Part shown: positions 8,621 through 16,920 of the stretch, in pieces | How the letters are laid out: each line of letters opens with the position of its first letter | Position numbering within the stretch: position 1 is the first letter of the stretch | DNA from: Deltaproteobacteria bacterium | Lineage (GTDB): Bacteria > Myxococcota_A > Polyangia > Polyangiales > Ga0077539 | Length of the DNA stretch: 40,768 nt | NCBI GenBank assembly: GCA_947477565.1 | Contig: CANJUR010000042.1 | Coordinates: 1 to 40,768 of the forward strand | Direction: 5' to 3' | Notes under the pieces: generated by a model | The model's database searches: none | The model's input: only the letters and a program-made list of their open reading frames with translations | Told to the model about the DNA's origin: nothing | Program-made: the position numbers and the translations under genes

Positions 8621-8994
8621 CCTGAGGCATCCCCTCGCTCTTCATCGAAGAGTGTCGGTGTTTGCACGAGCCCCCTTCCCCGCTGACGCGCGCCCTGTAC
8701 CCCCGCGGGGCCTGAGCATTCGTCACATCTCCGCGGGAAGGGAGAGCGCCCACTCCGCGGTTGCGACGGCTCGCGGGCGGGCCTGCAACCGCGGAGTGGG
8801 CGCCCGTTCCAGAAAAGATGAGGGCAATGCTCAGCCGCGGGGCGGGGGCAGGGCTCCCACGTCTGCAGTGCAATCGCGAACCTGTCAGCACCCTGAGTCC
8901 TGCCCCCACTTGTGGGGGTAGGGCGCGCGGCAGCGGGGAAGGGGGCTCGCGAAATCACCAAAGGCTCCTCGATGAAAACCGAGGGGATTCCTCA
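8621..8994. repeat. Nested inverted-repeat element
   Basis: Outer arms at about 8621-8705 and 8912-8994 are imperfect inverted copies, with a perfect 19-bp core at 8667-8685 and 8931-8949. Inner arms at about 8706-8764 and 8785-8846 include a perfect 19-bp pair (8746-8764, 8785-8803). About 60 bp (8851-8911) between inner and outer right arms is unpaired. The inner arms are related to the palindrome at 1244-1306. No gene is present in 8621-9047. Confidence 0.75.
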
Positions 8995-9047
8995 GGGTGC
9001 AGACGCCAATCCGTCCGACCAGAGGGCGGCGGCCACCCCACCGGCGA

Positions 9048-9563
9048 TCAGGCCATCGGCGGCAGCGTCCCGACGACCCGCGCGTAGACCTCTTCGGCGC
9101 GCGCCCCCGCGGTCTCCCAGTCGAGGTGACGCTTGTTCGCCACGTTGTAATCGAGCTTCGCAAGCTTGTGCGGGGGTAGCCCAAACACCGGCGCGAGCTT
9201 CGCCTGCAGCATCCCCACGGTGACCTCTTCGTTGTCGCTGATAAGGTCATCCACCGGACGAAACGGCCCCGGGCCCAGGCCGTAGTTCACCATGTTGCGC
9301 CGCTCCGGCGGCGACACGAGGAAATGACACGCTTCGTGCAGCAGTTTCTCCGTGTCGCACCCACGGTCGCCCGCCACGAAAAACGCCCGGCCGTCGTAGC
9401 CCACGGGCTGCGCGAAGAACGGCGTCTTGCCCTGCTCGTCGCCCTTCAACTCCACGATGCGAATGCCCTTCCCGGTATTCTTGGAGATCCATTTCACGAG
9501 CACCTCCCAGCGGGTGCCGCAGCGGTTGGCGGGGGCGAGGCAACAGGGCGTGCGTGGTTTCAT
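9048..9563 (-). CDS. Small hypothetical protein with an HExxH motif
   Basis: 171 residues from the ATG at 9563, which has GAAGAG about 10 bases upstream; the frame opens further upstream into the divergent gene, so I prefer this start. The centre holds TEKLLHEACHFLVSPPERRN, in which HEACH fits the zinc-metalloprotease HExxH pattern on a predicted helix. It is followed by YGLGPGPFRPVDDLISDNEE, whose acidic residues could supply a third ligand. The C-terminus (HLDWETAGARAEEVYARVVG) is helical. No signal peptide is evident. I do not recognise the family; a small metallopeptidase or metal-binding protein is possible, but the motif alone is weak proof. It is divergent from the FG-GAP lipoprotein gene at 9653. 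Confidence 0.6.
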   Translation of the reverse strand: MKPRTPCCLAPANRCGTRWEVLVKWISKNTGKGIRIVELKGDEQGKTPFFAQPVGYDGRAFFVAGDRGCDTEKLLHEACHFLVSPPERRNMVNYGLGPGPFRPVDDLISDNEEVTVGMLQAKLAPVFGLPPHKLAKLDYNVANKRHLDWETAGARAEEVYARVVGTLPPMA

Positions 9564-9652
9564 GATGGGCGTCTCTTCGGGGCGCGACGGGTGCCCGAGT
9601 TCCCCATCGGTGTCAACACGCTCGCGGATTCGCTGATGTATCTTCCGCGGCG

Positions 9653-11665
9653 ATGAACCGTCGCCTGCGCCTGTCCCTCTCCGCGCTCGCCTTTGCGGCT
9701 TGCAGCAGCAGCAACCCGACCACGCCACGGACCGACGCGTCCGCGCTCACCGACGCCTCCGCGGTCACCGACGTGGCCGTCGATACGAGCGAGCCTCCGC
9801 CCCCGATGGCCTGTCGCACCGGCGCCGCGTGGAACCCCACCGTCCCGGCCTTCCGCGAGGTGACCGCCGACTACGGCCTCGCCGAACTCACCGCCAAGCG
9901 CATGTCCACCGCCGACCTCGACAACGACGGCTACGCCGACCTCGTCGCCTGGAACGACGTCGTCAACACCCGCACCCGCTTCACCCTCCCGGTCACTGGT
10001 TGGCTCGTGCGCGTGCTCATGAACCGTCCGCGCGAGGGCGGCGCGCCGGGTCGTCGCTTTGTCGAGGCCACCCGCGAGTCGAACTTCCTCGCGCTCCGCG
10101 ACGGCACCACGGACCGCGGCCGCCTCGTCACCATCGTGGCCTTTGCCGACGTCGACAACGACGGCGACCTCGACGCGTACACGGGCACCATGCCCACCGC
10201 CACGCCCACCGCCGCGCAGGAAGCCGACCCCGGCGACCGCGGGACGATCCTGCTCAACGACGGCCACGGGGTGTTTGCGCTCGGCCCGGTGAGCGACGCC
10301 ACGCCCGACGCCGACAGCTCGCCGCAGACCATCGGAGCGATCTTCAACGACCAGAACCTCGACGGCCGCGTCGATCTCCTGGTGGGGTATCACTCCTCGG
10401 TATTCGGGCTCCCCATTGGACAACAGTCGCAGATGTTTCGCGGCGCGGGCGACGGGAGCTTCGGGGAGGTCACGGACGCCGTCGGCATGGCCCTGGAGTC
10501 CACCAGCGGCTCTCTGCTCACGGTCACCAACAACCGCCCGCTCTACGGCCTCTCTGCTTGTGATGTGAACAACGACGGCCGACTGGACATCATCGGCGCC
10601 GCCTACGGGCGACAGTTCAATCTCTTGATGACCAGCCACGGCGACACGTTTGAAGACGAGTCACAGGCCAGCGGCGTGGGCGGCGACAGCAACCGCGATT
10701 TCTCCGACAACCAGACTTACCGCTGCTACTGCGCCGCGATGCCCGGCCGCTGCCCGGCGACGGTCCCCGCCGTCACCGCCGGCTTCACCTGCGGCGTCCG
10801 CGGCACCTGGAACCCCGCCACCGAAGAGCGCCCCTGGCGCCTCAACGGCAACACCTTCTCCATCGCCTGTGGCGACGTCGACAACGACGGCGACATCGAC
10901 CTGTACACGGGCGAAATCTCCCACCCCGACGTCGGCGCCAACAGCGACCGCGCGGAGCTTCTCGTCAACGACACCGTGGCGGGCGGTCCGACCCGCTTCC
11001 GCCGCCCTGGACGCCGCGCGACGGGCCTGGTGCCACCCTCCGGCACCGGCGACGAAGGGGTGCTCAGCAACGCGATGTTCGACTTCGACAACGACGGTCG
11101 ATTGGACATCTGGGCGGGCGGCAGCGACTACCCCAACCAGTTTGGCTGGCTCTTCGCGCAAGGCGTCGATGGAAACTTCACCGAGGTGTCCCGCGCGGCG
11201 GGCATCCGGCACGCCTGTCCCCTCGGCGTGGCCTGGGCCGACTTCGACCACGACGGCGACGTGGACATGGTGGTGGGCACCTCCACCGCCCGCACCTGCG
11301 GCGCTGCGTGGATGGGCCGCAGCGTGGTGCGCGTCTACGAAAACATCGCCAGCGAGGCCAACTGGACCACCGTCCGCCTGGTGGGCCGCGGCGACGGCGG
11401 CGCCAACCGCGCGGCCATCGGGGCGCGCGTGCGGGTGACCACCGGCGACGTCACGCAGACCCGCGATGTGCAGGGCAACTGGGGCCTCGCGGGCCTCGCC
11501 ACGGAGCTTCCGGTGCACGTCGGCCTCGGCACCCGTTGCACCATCGACCGCATCGAGGTGCGCTGGCCCGACGCCGCCCACTCCGTCGAGACCTTCACCG
11601 ACGTGCGAGCCAACTACCCACTGGAGATTGTCCAGGGCGCGGGCCGCGTGCGCTACCTGCGGTAG
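9653..11665 (+). CDS. FG-GAP/VCBS repeat lipoprotein with ASPIC/UnbV C-terminal domain
   Basis: 670 residues. Signal peptide with lipobox AFAAC (Cys17), then an acidic Thr/Ser/Asp-rich linker. At least six calcium-type loops of the form DxDNDGxxDL are spread through the protein ([64 protein letters not shown]). This is typical of an FG-GAP/VCBS beta-propeller. The last 100 residues ([20 protein letters not shown] to [10 protein letters not shown]) are the ASPIC/UnbV domain. Such proteins are exported, surface-attached and often of unknown ligand. It stands 35 bp upstream of guaA on the same strand, but has no functional link to it. Confidence 0.88.
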   Translation: MNRRLRLSLSALAFAACSSSNPTTPRTDASALTDASAVTDVAVDTSEPPPPMACRTGAAWNPTVPAFREVTADYGLAELTAKRMSTADLDNDGYADLVAWNDVVNTRTRFTLPVTGWLVRVLMNRPREGGAPGRRFVEATRESNFLALRDGTTDRGRLVTIVAFADVDNDGDLDAYTGTMPTATPTAAQEADPGDRGTILLNDGHGVFALGPVSDATPDADSSPQTIGAIFNDQNLDGRVDLLVGYHSSVFGLPIGQQSQMFRGAGDGSFGEVTDAVGMALESTSGSLLTVTNNRPLYGLSACDVNNDGRLDIIGAAYGRQFNLLMTSHGDTFEDESQASGVGGDSNRDFSDNQTYRCYCAAMPGRCPATVPAVTAGFTCGVRGTWNPATEERPWRLNGNTFSIACGDVDNDGDIDLYTGEISHPDVGANSDRAELLVNDTVAGGPTRFRRPGRRATGLVPPSGTGDEGVLSNAMFDFDNDGRLDIWAGGSDYPNQFGWLFAQGVDGNFTEVSRAAGIRHACPLGVAWADFDHDGDVDMVVGTSTARTCGAAWMGRSVVRVYENIASEANWTTVRLVGRGDGGANRAAIGARVRVTTGDVTQTRDVQGNWGLAGLATELPVHVGLGTRCTIDRIEVRWPDAAHSVETFTDVRANYPLEIVQGAGRVRYLR

Positions 11666-11700
11666 GTCCCTCCCGGTCCGTGGTACGGAGCGATTCCATC

Positions 11701-13245
11701 ATGGATCGCGCCCACGTTCTCATCCTCGATTTCGGCTCTCAGTACACCATGCTCATCGCCCGGCGCATTCGGGAGGAGTCGGTGTATTGCGAGATTCACC
11801 CTTGCACGATGCCGCTCGCGGAGATTCGTCGGCGCGCGCCGGTGGCGATCATCCTTTCGGGGGGTCCATCGAGCGTCTTCGATGCGGGCGCGCCCTCGGT
11901 CGATCCGGCGATCTTCGACCTGCTCATTCCCGTGCTTGGCATCTGCTACGGCGAGCAGCTTACGGCGCACCTCGGCGGCGGCCGCGTGGAGCCTTCGGAC
12001 TCCCGCGAGTACGGCGCTGCGAAGGTCACCGTGCACCGCAACGAGGGCATCCTGTCGCGCTTCAACCCGGGCGAGGTCATGGATGTGTGGATGTCCCACG
12101 GCGACCGCGTGGTGGCACTGCCGCCGGGCTTCGAAGCCCTGGCGACGTCCGCACACTCTCCCTTCGCGGCGGTGGGCCACGCGGCGCGGCGCATCTACGG
12201 CGTGCAGTTTCACCCCGAAGTAGCGCACACCCCGCGCGGAACCGACGTTCTCAAGAGCTTCCTCTTCGACGTCGCCGGGTGCGTTCCTGACTGGAGCGCG
12301 GGGACCTTCGCGGAAGAGGCCGTGGCGCGGGTGAAGTCTTCCGTCGGGGAGGGCCGTGCGCTCTGTGCGTTGTCGGGTGGAGTCGATAGTTCCGTGGCGG
12401 CGATTCTCTGTCAGAAGGCGCTCGGCGACCGGCTGACGTGCATCTTTGTCGACAACGGAGTGCTCCGAAAGGGCGAGCGCGACCAGGTCGAGCGGGTGTT
12501 TCTTGGGTCGTTCGGGCTTGATTTGCGGGTTATCGACGCGCGGCAGCGATTCCTCGACGCCCTCGCCGGGGTGAGCGACCCGGAGCAGAAGCGCAAGATC
12601 ATCGGCCGGGTGTTCATTGAAGTGTTCGACGAAGAGGCCACGAAGATCGATGGGATTACGCACCTCGTGCAGGGCACGCTGTACCCCGACGTGATCGAGA
12701 GCGTTTCTTTCAAGGGTCCGAGCGCGGTGATCAAGAGTCACCACAACGTGGGGGGTTTGCCCGAGCACATGAAGCTCTCCCTGGTCGAGCCGCTGCGCGA
12801 ACTCTTCAAGGACGAAGTCCGGGCCGTGGGCGAGGCGCTGGGCATCCCGCGCACCATCCTCTGGCGGCAGCCCTTCCCCGGTCCCGGACTGGCCATTCGC
12901 ATCCTCGGCCCGGTGTCCGAAGACTCCCTCGAGATTCTCCGCGCGGCGGACGCCATCGTAGACCACGAGATCCGCGAGGCGGGCCTCTACGAGTCGGTGT
13001 GGCAGGCGTTCGCGGTGTTGTTGCCCGTGCGCACCGTCGGCGTGATGGGCGACGGCCGCACCTACGATCAGGTCTGCGCGATTCGCGCGGTGCAGAGCCA
13101 GGACGGCATGACCGCGGACTGGGCACGGCTGCCGCACGAGCTTCTCGCGCGCATCTCGACGCGCATCATCAACGAGGTGAGGGGCATCAACCGGGTGGTG
13201 TACGACATCTCCTCGAAGCCCCCGGCGACCATCGAGTGGGAGTGA
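11701..13245 (+). CDS. guaA: GMP synthase (glutamine-hydrolysing)
   Basis: 514 residues from the ATG at 11701; the frame is open further upstream inside the previous gene, but the family begins at [21 protein letters not shown]. The class-I glutamine amidotransferase domain occupies about 1-195 with Cys82 (GICYGEQ), His171 and Glu173 (FHPEV). Glu in place of the usual Met after Gly84 is uncommon, but outside the triad. The ATP-pyrophosphatase domain begins with the PP-loop SGGVDSS at 225-231, and the dimerisation domain ends with the family tail KPPATIEWE. It aminates XMP to GMP with glutamine and ATP in the cytoplasm. Its TGA overlaps the GTG of the next gene, so the pair is translationally coupled. 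Confidence 0.97.
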   Translation: MDRAHVLILDFGSQYTMLIARRIREESVYCEIHPCTMPLAEIRRRAPVAIILSGGPSSVFDAGAPSVDPAIFDLLIPVLGICYGEQLTAHLGGGRVEPSDSREYGAAKVTVHRNEGILSRFNPGEVMDVWMSHGDRVVALPPGFEALATSAHSPFAAVGHAARRIYGVQFHPEVAHTPRGTDVLKSFLFDVAGCVPDWSAGTFAEEAVARVKSSVGEGRALCALSGGVDSSVAAILCQKALGDRLTCIFVDNGVLRKGERDQVERVFLGSFGLDLRVIDARQRFLDALAGVSDPEQKRKIIGRVFIEVFDEEATKIDGITHLVQGTLYPDVIESVSFKGPSAVIKSHHNVGGLPEHMKLSLVEPLRELFKDEVRAVGEALGIPRTILWRQPFPGPGLAIRILGPVSEDSLEILRAADAIVDHEIREAGLYESVWQAFAVLLPVRTVGVMGDGRTYDQVCAIRAVQSQDGMTADWARLPHELLARISTRIINEVRGINRVVYDISSKPPATIEWE

Positions 13246-13547
13246 CTCGGCGGGGCCTCGCGCTGCTGGCGATCGCGCTCCTTGGGTGCGGCGCCGCGCG
13301 GCCGCGGGTGTCCTCCATGGCGGGCTCGCTGGACTTCGCGTGCGACCCGGTCGATGCGCGGGTATCCATCGACGAGACCGACCTCGGCCCGTGTGCGCTG
13401 TGGACCCATCGCGCGGTGGCCCTGGCCGCCGGAACGCACCGCCTGGTGGTGTCCCGCGAGGCTTATCTGCCGTTGGAGTCGGAGGTGGTGGTGTCGAGCG
13501 GGCGGCGGGTCACGGTGCGAGCGGCGCTCCGTCGTGTTCCGGAGTAG
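13242..13547 (+). CDS. Small PEGA-domain lipoprotein
   Basis: 101 residues from the GTG at 13242, whose bases overlap the guaA stop (GTGA). Signal peptide [14 protein letters not shown] gives a lipobox with Cys16. The rest is a single PEGA-like beta-sandwich: [18 protein letters not shown], then [19 protein letters not shown] and [18 protein letters not shown] domains are common in myxobacterial cell-envelope proteins, though their ligand is unclear. The coupling to guaA is probably just positional. Its 3' end overlaps the convergent TVP38-type gene by 38 bp. Confidence 0.75.
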   Translation: MTRRGLALLAIALLGCGAARPRVSSMAGSLDFACDPVDARVSIDETDLGPCALWTHRAVALAAGTHRLVVSREAYLPLESEVVVSSGRRVTVRAALRRVPE

Positions 13548-14259
13548 TGGACTTCGCGATGGCCCTGGCGAGTGAGCGCTTCGCCATCTGCCCGATGACG
13601 TAGAGCACGCCTGCCGTAAGAGTGAACCCGAAGAGCCCGATGGCGATGTTGCGCGGCGAGAGCATCTCTGCCCGCTGGGTCGCGAGAAGCTCCACCGCCG
13701 AGCGCACGAGCGACCCGACGTAGACGTGGATGATCGTCGCCGGCAGCAGACCGACGAGCATGGACAGCACGAGGTGCTTGAGCGGCAGCGCGGTGGCGCC
13801 GAGGAGCAGCGAGAGAAGCGGCTGCGGCATCACCGGCGCGAGTCGCAGCAGCGTCGCGATGCGCAGCCCATCGGAGCGCAGCACCGTGTTGATGATTTGA
13901 AAGCGCGGCGTGGCCCGCAGCGTGCGACCGAGCGGGGTCTTCGCGAGGAGGGCGCCGAGCCCGAAGGAGACGCTTGCGCCGAGCGTCGCGGAGGGCAGCG
14001 CCACGCAGAGGCCCTTCACGGGTCCATAGGCATATCCCGCGAGGCCGGAGAGCAGCGCCTTGGGCAGGAGCAGCAGCGCGCCGAAGCAATACCCGAGGAC
14101 GTACTGCAGCAACGCCACGGCCTCGCCGCGGTGCATCCGGTCGGCGAGATCGACGATCGCGTGGCGCACGAAAGGGGCTTGCAGCGCGACCCAAGGTGCG
14201 ATCAGCATCACCGCCAAGGGCCACGCGCGGCCAAGGGTGCGCAGTCGATCGCGACCCAT
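13510..14259 (-). CDS. TVP38/TMEM64 (VTT-domain) family membrane protein
   Basis: 249 residues from the ATG at 14259, chosen because GGGAG lies about 5 bases upstream; an in-frame ATG at 14298 is the alternative. The protein has five to six hydrophobic segments. The VTT/SNARE-associated core includes ALLSGLAGYAYGPVKGLCVA, LGASVSFGLGALLAKTPLG and LRLAPVMPQPLLSLLLGAT. These correspond to the re-entrant loops and conserved Arg-Phe/Leu-x-Pro region of DedA/TVP38 proteins, which are membrane transporters or lipid scramblase-like proteins. It is convergent and overlapping with the PEGA lipoprotein gene and divergent from the porin gene 60 bp away. Confidence 0.8.
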   Translation of the reverse strand: MGRDRLRTLGRAWPLAVMLIAPWVALQAPFVRHAIVDLADRMHRGEAVALLQYVLGYCFGALLLLPKALLSGLAGYAYGPVKGLCVALPSATLGASVSFGLGALLAKTPLGRTLRATPRFQIINTVLRSDGLRIATLLRLAPVMPQPLLSLLLGATALPLKHLVLSMLVGLLPATIIHVYVGSLVRSAVELLATQRAEMLSPRNIAIGLFGFTLTAGVLYVIGQMAKRSLARAIAKSTTPEHDGAPLAP

Positions 14260-14319
14260 CACCGCTCCCGCTGCGAGGTGGCCCCTGACGGACAACAATC
14301 ACGGAGGCCAGGCCTGCTC

Positions 14320-15885
14320 ATGCGTAACGGAATCGGACGGAGAATGCGGTTCATCGGTGTTGTGGCCCTCGGAGGGATGGCCCTGCCCGTGGCGGGCTAC
14401 AGCTACGGCGTGGAGGTGCCTGAGAATGGCACGGTGGCCTATGGCCGCGGCGGCGCATTCGTTGCGCGCGCGAGCGATGCCTCCGCTGTGGCGCACAACA
14501 TGGCAGGCATTCTTGGCCTCAACGGGTGGCAGCTCGTGGTCAACGCCAACGTGGGCGCTTCGTCCAACTGCTTCCAGCGCGCGGGCACCTACAACGGCAG
14601 CGCCGACGTCCCCATCGAGGGCACCGGAACCCGCTTCCCCAACGATCGGCTCACGGGCCTGCCGTCGTACGCAGGCCGCGCGTATCCCGAGGTGTGCAGC
14701 AACACCGCCGTCGCCCTCGCCGCGCAGGTGCTCGCGAGCTACCGCGTCAACCGCTGGCTGGCCTTCGGCTTCGGCCTCACCACCCCGAGCACCCCGGGAT
14801 CAGGCCAGGTCTTCAACGACAGCGTGCGCTTGCCCGACGGCACCGAAGCGCCGACGCCGGTGCGCTCGATGCTCTTCCAGAAAGACCTCCTCGTCGCCTA
14901 TCTCCCCATCGGCGTCGCGATCGCCCCGCACCCGCGCGTCCGCCTCGGGCTCACCTTCGAGCCGGGCTTCGCGCGCTTCCAGTTCGGCGTGATGGCCAAC
15001 GCGGCCTACTCCTCGCCGCAGTCGCCTGACACCGACCTTCTCATCCGCCTCAACGCGAGCGGCTTCTTCCTCGGCGGCGCTGCCTCCACGCAGATTCTCG
15101 CGTCGCGCTTTCTCTCCTTCGGCGCGCAGTTTCGCTACCACGCTCCGGTGAGCGCGTCGGGCACCGCCGCCACCACCGCCAACTACTACGCCGCCAACGC
15201 CGCCAACCAGGCGCCCGGAACTTTCAGCATCGACGAGATGCGCGTTCACCTCCCGTGGACGCTGCGCGCCGGCGCCCGCTTCGCCCTCCCCCGCGCTGGT
15301 CGCCCCACGCAAGACGACGGCAGCGGCCGCTACGACCCGATGTCCGACGACCTCTTCGACGTCGAGGCCAACTTCACCTACGAGGCCACCAGCCTGCTCG
15401 GCACCACGGCCATTTCCAACAGCGGCAACATCACCGTCGGCGCCGGTTCGACGGTGCCTGCCCCGGCGAAAATCGCCCTCAACAGCAACCTCGGCGACGT
15501 GATGGGCGTCCGCGTCGGAGGCGACTTCAACATCCTCCCCGGACGCCTCGCGCTGCGCGCCGGGTTCTCCTACGAAACCCAGGGTATCAACGCCAACCAG
15601 GCCGTCGTGCACATCCCCGCATATGGCGGCGCGAGCATCCACGCCGGCCTCTCGTACCGCTGGCGCTGGCTCACGGTCAGCCTCGGCGTCGGGACGTTCT
15701 TCTTCACCCCGGTCAGCGCCACCAGCGCTACCGGCGCGGTAGTCACCCCGGGCGACACCGCGGGCGCGCAGATCAACCCCGCCAACTGCACCACGTCGCA
15801 GGGCCAGGGAGCCTGCACCATCAACCGCGGCGACTTCCACGGCAACCTGACCAACGGGTCGCTCGGCTTCGCCTTCCGCTTCTGA
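14320..15885 (+). CDS. FadL/OmpP1 family outer-membrane transport protein
   Basis: 521 residues from the ATG at 14320 (GGAGG at 14303-14307); an in-frame ATG at 14344 is possible. An N-terminal signal segment (MRFIGVVALGGMALPVAGYS) is followed by a FadL-like start: YGVEVPENGTVAYGRGGAFVARASDASAV, then HNMAGILGLNGWQLV. This corresponds to the plug region with a conserved Asn-Pro/Asn-Met-Ala motif. The remainder alternates hydrophobic strands typical of a 14-strand barrel and ends in a terminal Phe (LGFAFRF), the outer-membrane insertion signature. The family carries long-chain fatty acids and other hydrophobic compounds across the outer membrane; the substrate here is unknown. Confidence 0.85.
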   Translation: MRNGIGRRMRFIGVVALGGMALPVAGYSYGVEVPENGTVAYGRGGAFVARASDASAVAHNMAGILGLNGWQLVVNANVGASSNCFQRAGTYNGSADVPIEGTGTRFPNDRLTGLPSYAGRAYPEVCSNTAVALAAQVLASYRVNRWLAFGFGLTTPSTPGSGQVFNDSVRLPDGTEAPTPVRSMLFQKDLLVAYLPIGVAIAPHPRVRLGLTFEPGFARFQFGVMANAAYSSPQSPDTDLLIRLNASGFFLGGAASTQILASRFLSFGAQFRYHAPVSASGTAATTANYYAANAANQAPGTFSIDEMRVHLPWTLRAGARFALPRAGRPTQDDGSGRYDPMSDDLFDVEANFTYEATSLLGTTAISNSGNITVGAGSTVPAPAKIALNSNLGDVMGVRVGGDFNILPGRLALRAGFSYETQGINANQAVVHIPAYGGASIHAGLSYRWRWLTVSLGVGTFFFTPVSATSATGAVVTPGDTAGAQINPANCTTSQGQGACTINRGDFHGNLTNGSLGFAFRF

Positions 15886-15914
15886 TCCGTTTTTACCTCA
15901 CCCCGTAATCTGAC

Positions 15915-15956
15915 TCACCCCTCGACGCGCGCCGCGAGCAGCCGCTTCAGGCGCTC
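15915..15956. repeat. Left 42-bp direct repeat of the zeta-toxin islet (att-like)
   Basis: Exact copy of 16879-16920, which forms the last 13 codons plus stop of the NFACT gene. This left copy is not attached to a gene, so it looks like the displaced ancestral 3' end. Confidence 0.9.
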
Positions 15957-16026
15957 CGACGAGCGTTCGACGCGCCCGGGGCGCAGTTTGGCCGCCGTGG
16001 GTGTTTACGGGGTACGCTACGCCCTG

Positions 16027-16233
16027 ATGTCCAATGCCATAAATCTCGCAGATCCCGCCGTCGAGCCCACCGACGAGGACCTCTGTCGGCTTTCGCGGGA
16101 GGCGTTCGCCGACGTCGCTGTTCGGCATCGCGAGACGCTCGTCCGGCTTCGAGAGCGAGTGGCCTCGCTCCGCATCGATGCGCTGGCACATGCTGCCGCG
16201 CTGAGGGCGCAGGCGCTGCGCTCGGCGCCGTGA
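16027..16233 (+). CDS. Putative antitoxin of the zeta-toxin module
   Basis: 68 residues from the ATG at 16027; an in-frame upstream extension to 15988 is possible. It is small, charged and mainly helical (EDLCRLSREAFADVAVRHRE, LVRLRERVASLRIDALAHAA), with no recognised DNA-binding motif. Its TGA overlaps the GTG start of the zeta-like gene by 4 bp, the arrangement expected of a co-translated antitoxin-toxin pair. The antitoxin role is inferred from position and size only. The pair lies inside the 42-bp direct repeats. Confidence 0.65.
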   Translation: MSNAINLADPAVEPTDEDLCRLSREAFADVAVRHRETLVRLRERVASLRIDALAHAAALRAQALRSAP

Positions 16234-16853
16234 GACCTGTTCTGCTCGTCATCGCGGGCCCCAACGGATCCGGCAAGACCACGGTCACCGTGAGGCTGCG
16301 GGCCGAGCGGTGGAGTCACGGCGTCGAGTATCTCAACCCTGACGACGTCGCCCGCGATCGCTTCGGCGATTGGAACTCCCCGACGGCTTCGCTCGAAGCC
16401 GCGCGATGGACGACCGAGCGTCGCGAAACCTTGCTGGCGAGCGCGGAGAGCCTCGCGTTCGAGACCGTGTTCTCATCGACAGAGAAGGTGGAATTTCTGG
16501 CGCGCGCGAAGGCACGGGGCTACTTCGTGCGGGTGTTCTTCATCGCGACGTCAGACCCGCGCATCAATGCGGCGCGCGTGGCTGGACGGGTCATGGAAGG
16601 CGGGCACACGGTTCCGATCGAGAAGATCGTGAGCCGCTACAGCAAGTCGATCGCGAACCTGTCTGCTGCGATCGAACTCGCCGACCGCATGTACATCTAT
16701 GACAACTCCATCGACAGCGTAGAGGCGCGGCTGTGCGCTCGGACGCACGAAGGCACGCTGCGGAAGGTCTATGGTCCTCTTCCGGAGTGGGTCGCGGATG
16801 CCGTCGATGGGCTGCCGCGCCACGCGGAGTTTCTCGATCTTCGTCGCGAGTAG
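16230..16853 (+). CDS. Zeta-toxin family P-loop kinase
   Basis: 207 residues from the GTG at 16230. The Walker A motif GPNGSGKTT at 10-18 follows a beta strand (PVLLVIA). YLNPDDVARDRFGDWNS carries the Asp pair that binds the sugar-nucleotide substrate in zeta toxins. The segments AFETVFSSTEKVEFL and FFIATSDPRINAARVAGRV (Arg lid) are family-typical. PezT/zeta toxins phosphorylate UDP-N-acetylglucosamine and so block cell-wall synthesis; this homologue is of the short chromosomal type. It is coupled to the upstream antitoxin-like gene, and its stop lies 25 bp before the right 42-bp repeat. All key motifs are intact, so it is likely active. Confidence 0.88.
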   Translation: MRPVLLVIAGPNGSGKTTVTVRLRAERWSHGVEYLNPDDVARDRFGDWNSPTASLEAARWTTERRETLLASAESLAFETVFSSTEKVEFLARAKARGYFVRVFFIATSDPRINAARVAGRVMEGGHTVPIEKIVSRYSKSIANLSAAIELADRMYIYDNSIDSVEARLCARTHEGTLRKVYGPLPEWVADAVDGLPRHAEFLDLRRE

Positions 16854-16878
16854 CAGGCAGAGAGCTCGACGATCCGAG

Positions 16879-16920
16879 TCACCCCTCGACGCGCGCCGCG
16901 AGCAGCCGCTTCAGGCGCTC
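16879..16920. repeat. Right 42-bp direct repeat of the zeta-toxin islet (att-like)
   Basis: Identical to 15915-15956; it encodes the C-terminus and stop of the NFACT protein on the minus strand. Confidence 0.9.

Noticed and set aside
8392..8961. 190-residue N-terminal extension of Uma2 copy 1
   Set aside because: Paralogues begin at the equivalent of 8391; the extension is made of palindromes and tandem repeats, so openness is probably incidental.
11308..11700. N-terminal extension of GuaA into the preceding gene
   Set aside because: Arg/Pro-rich shadow of the FG-GAP gene; the conserved start is at 11701.
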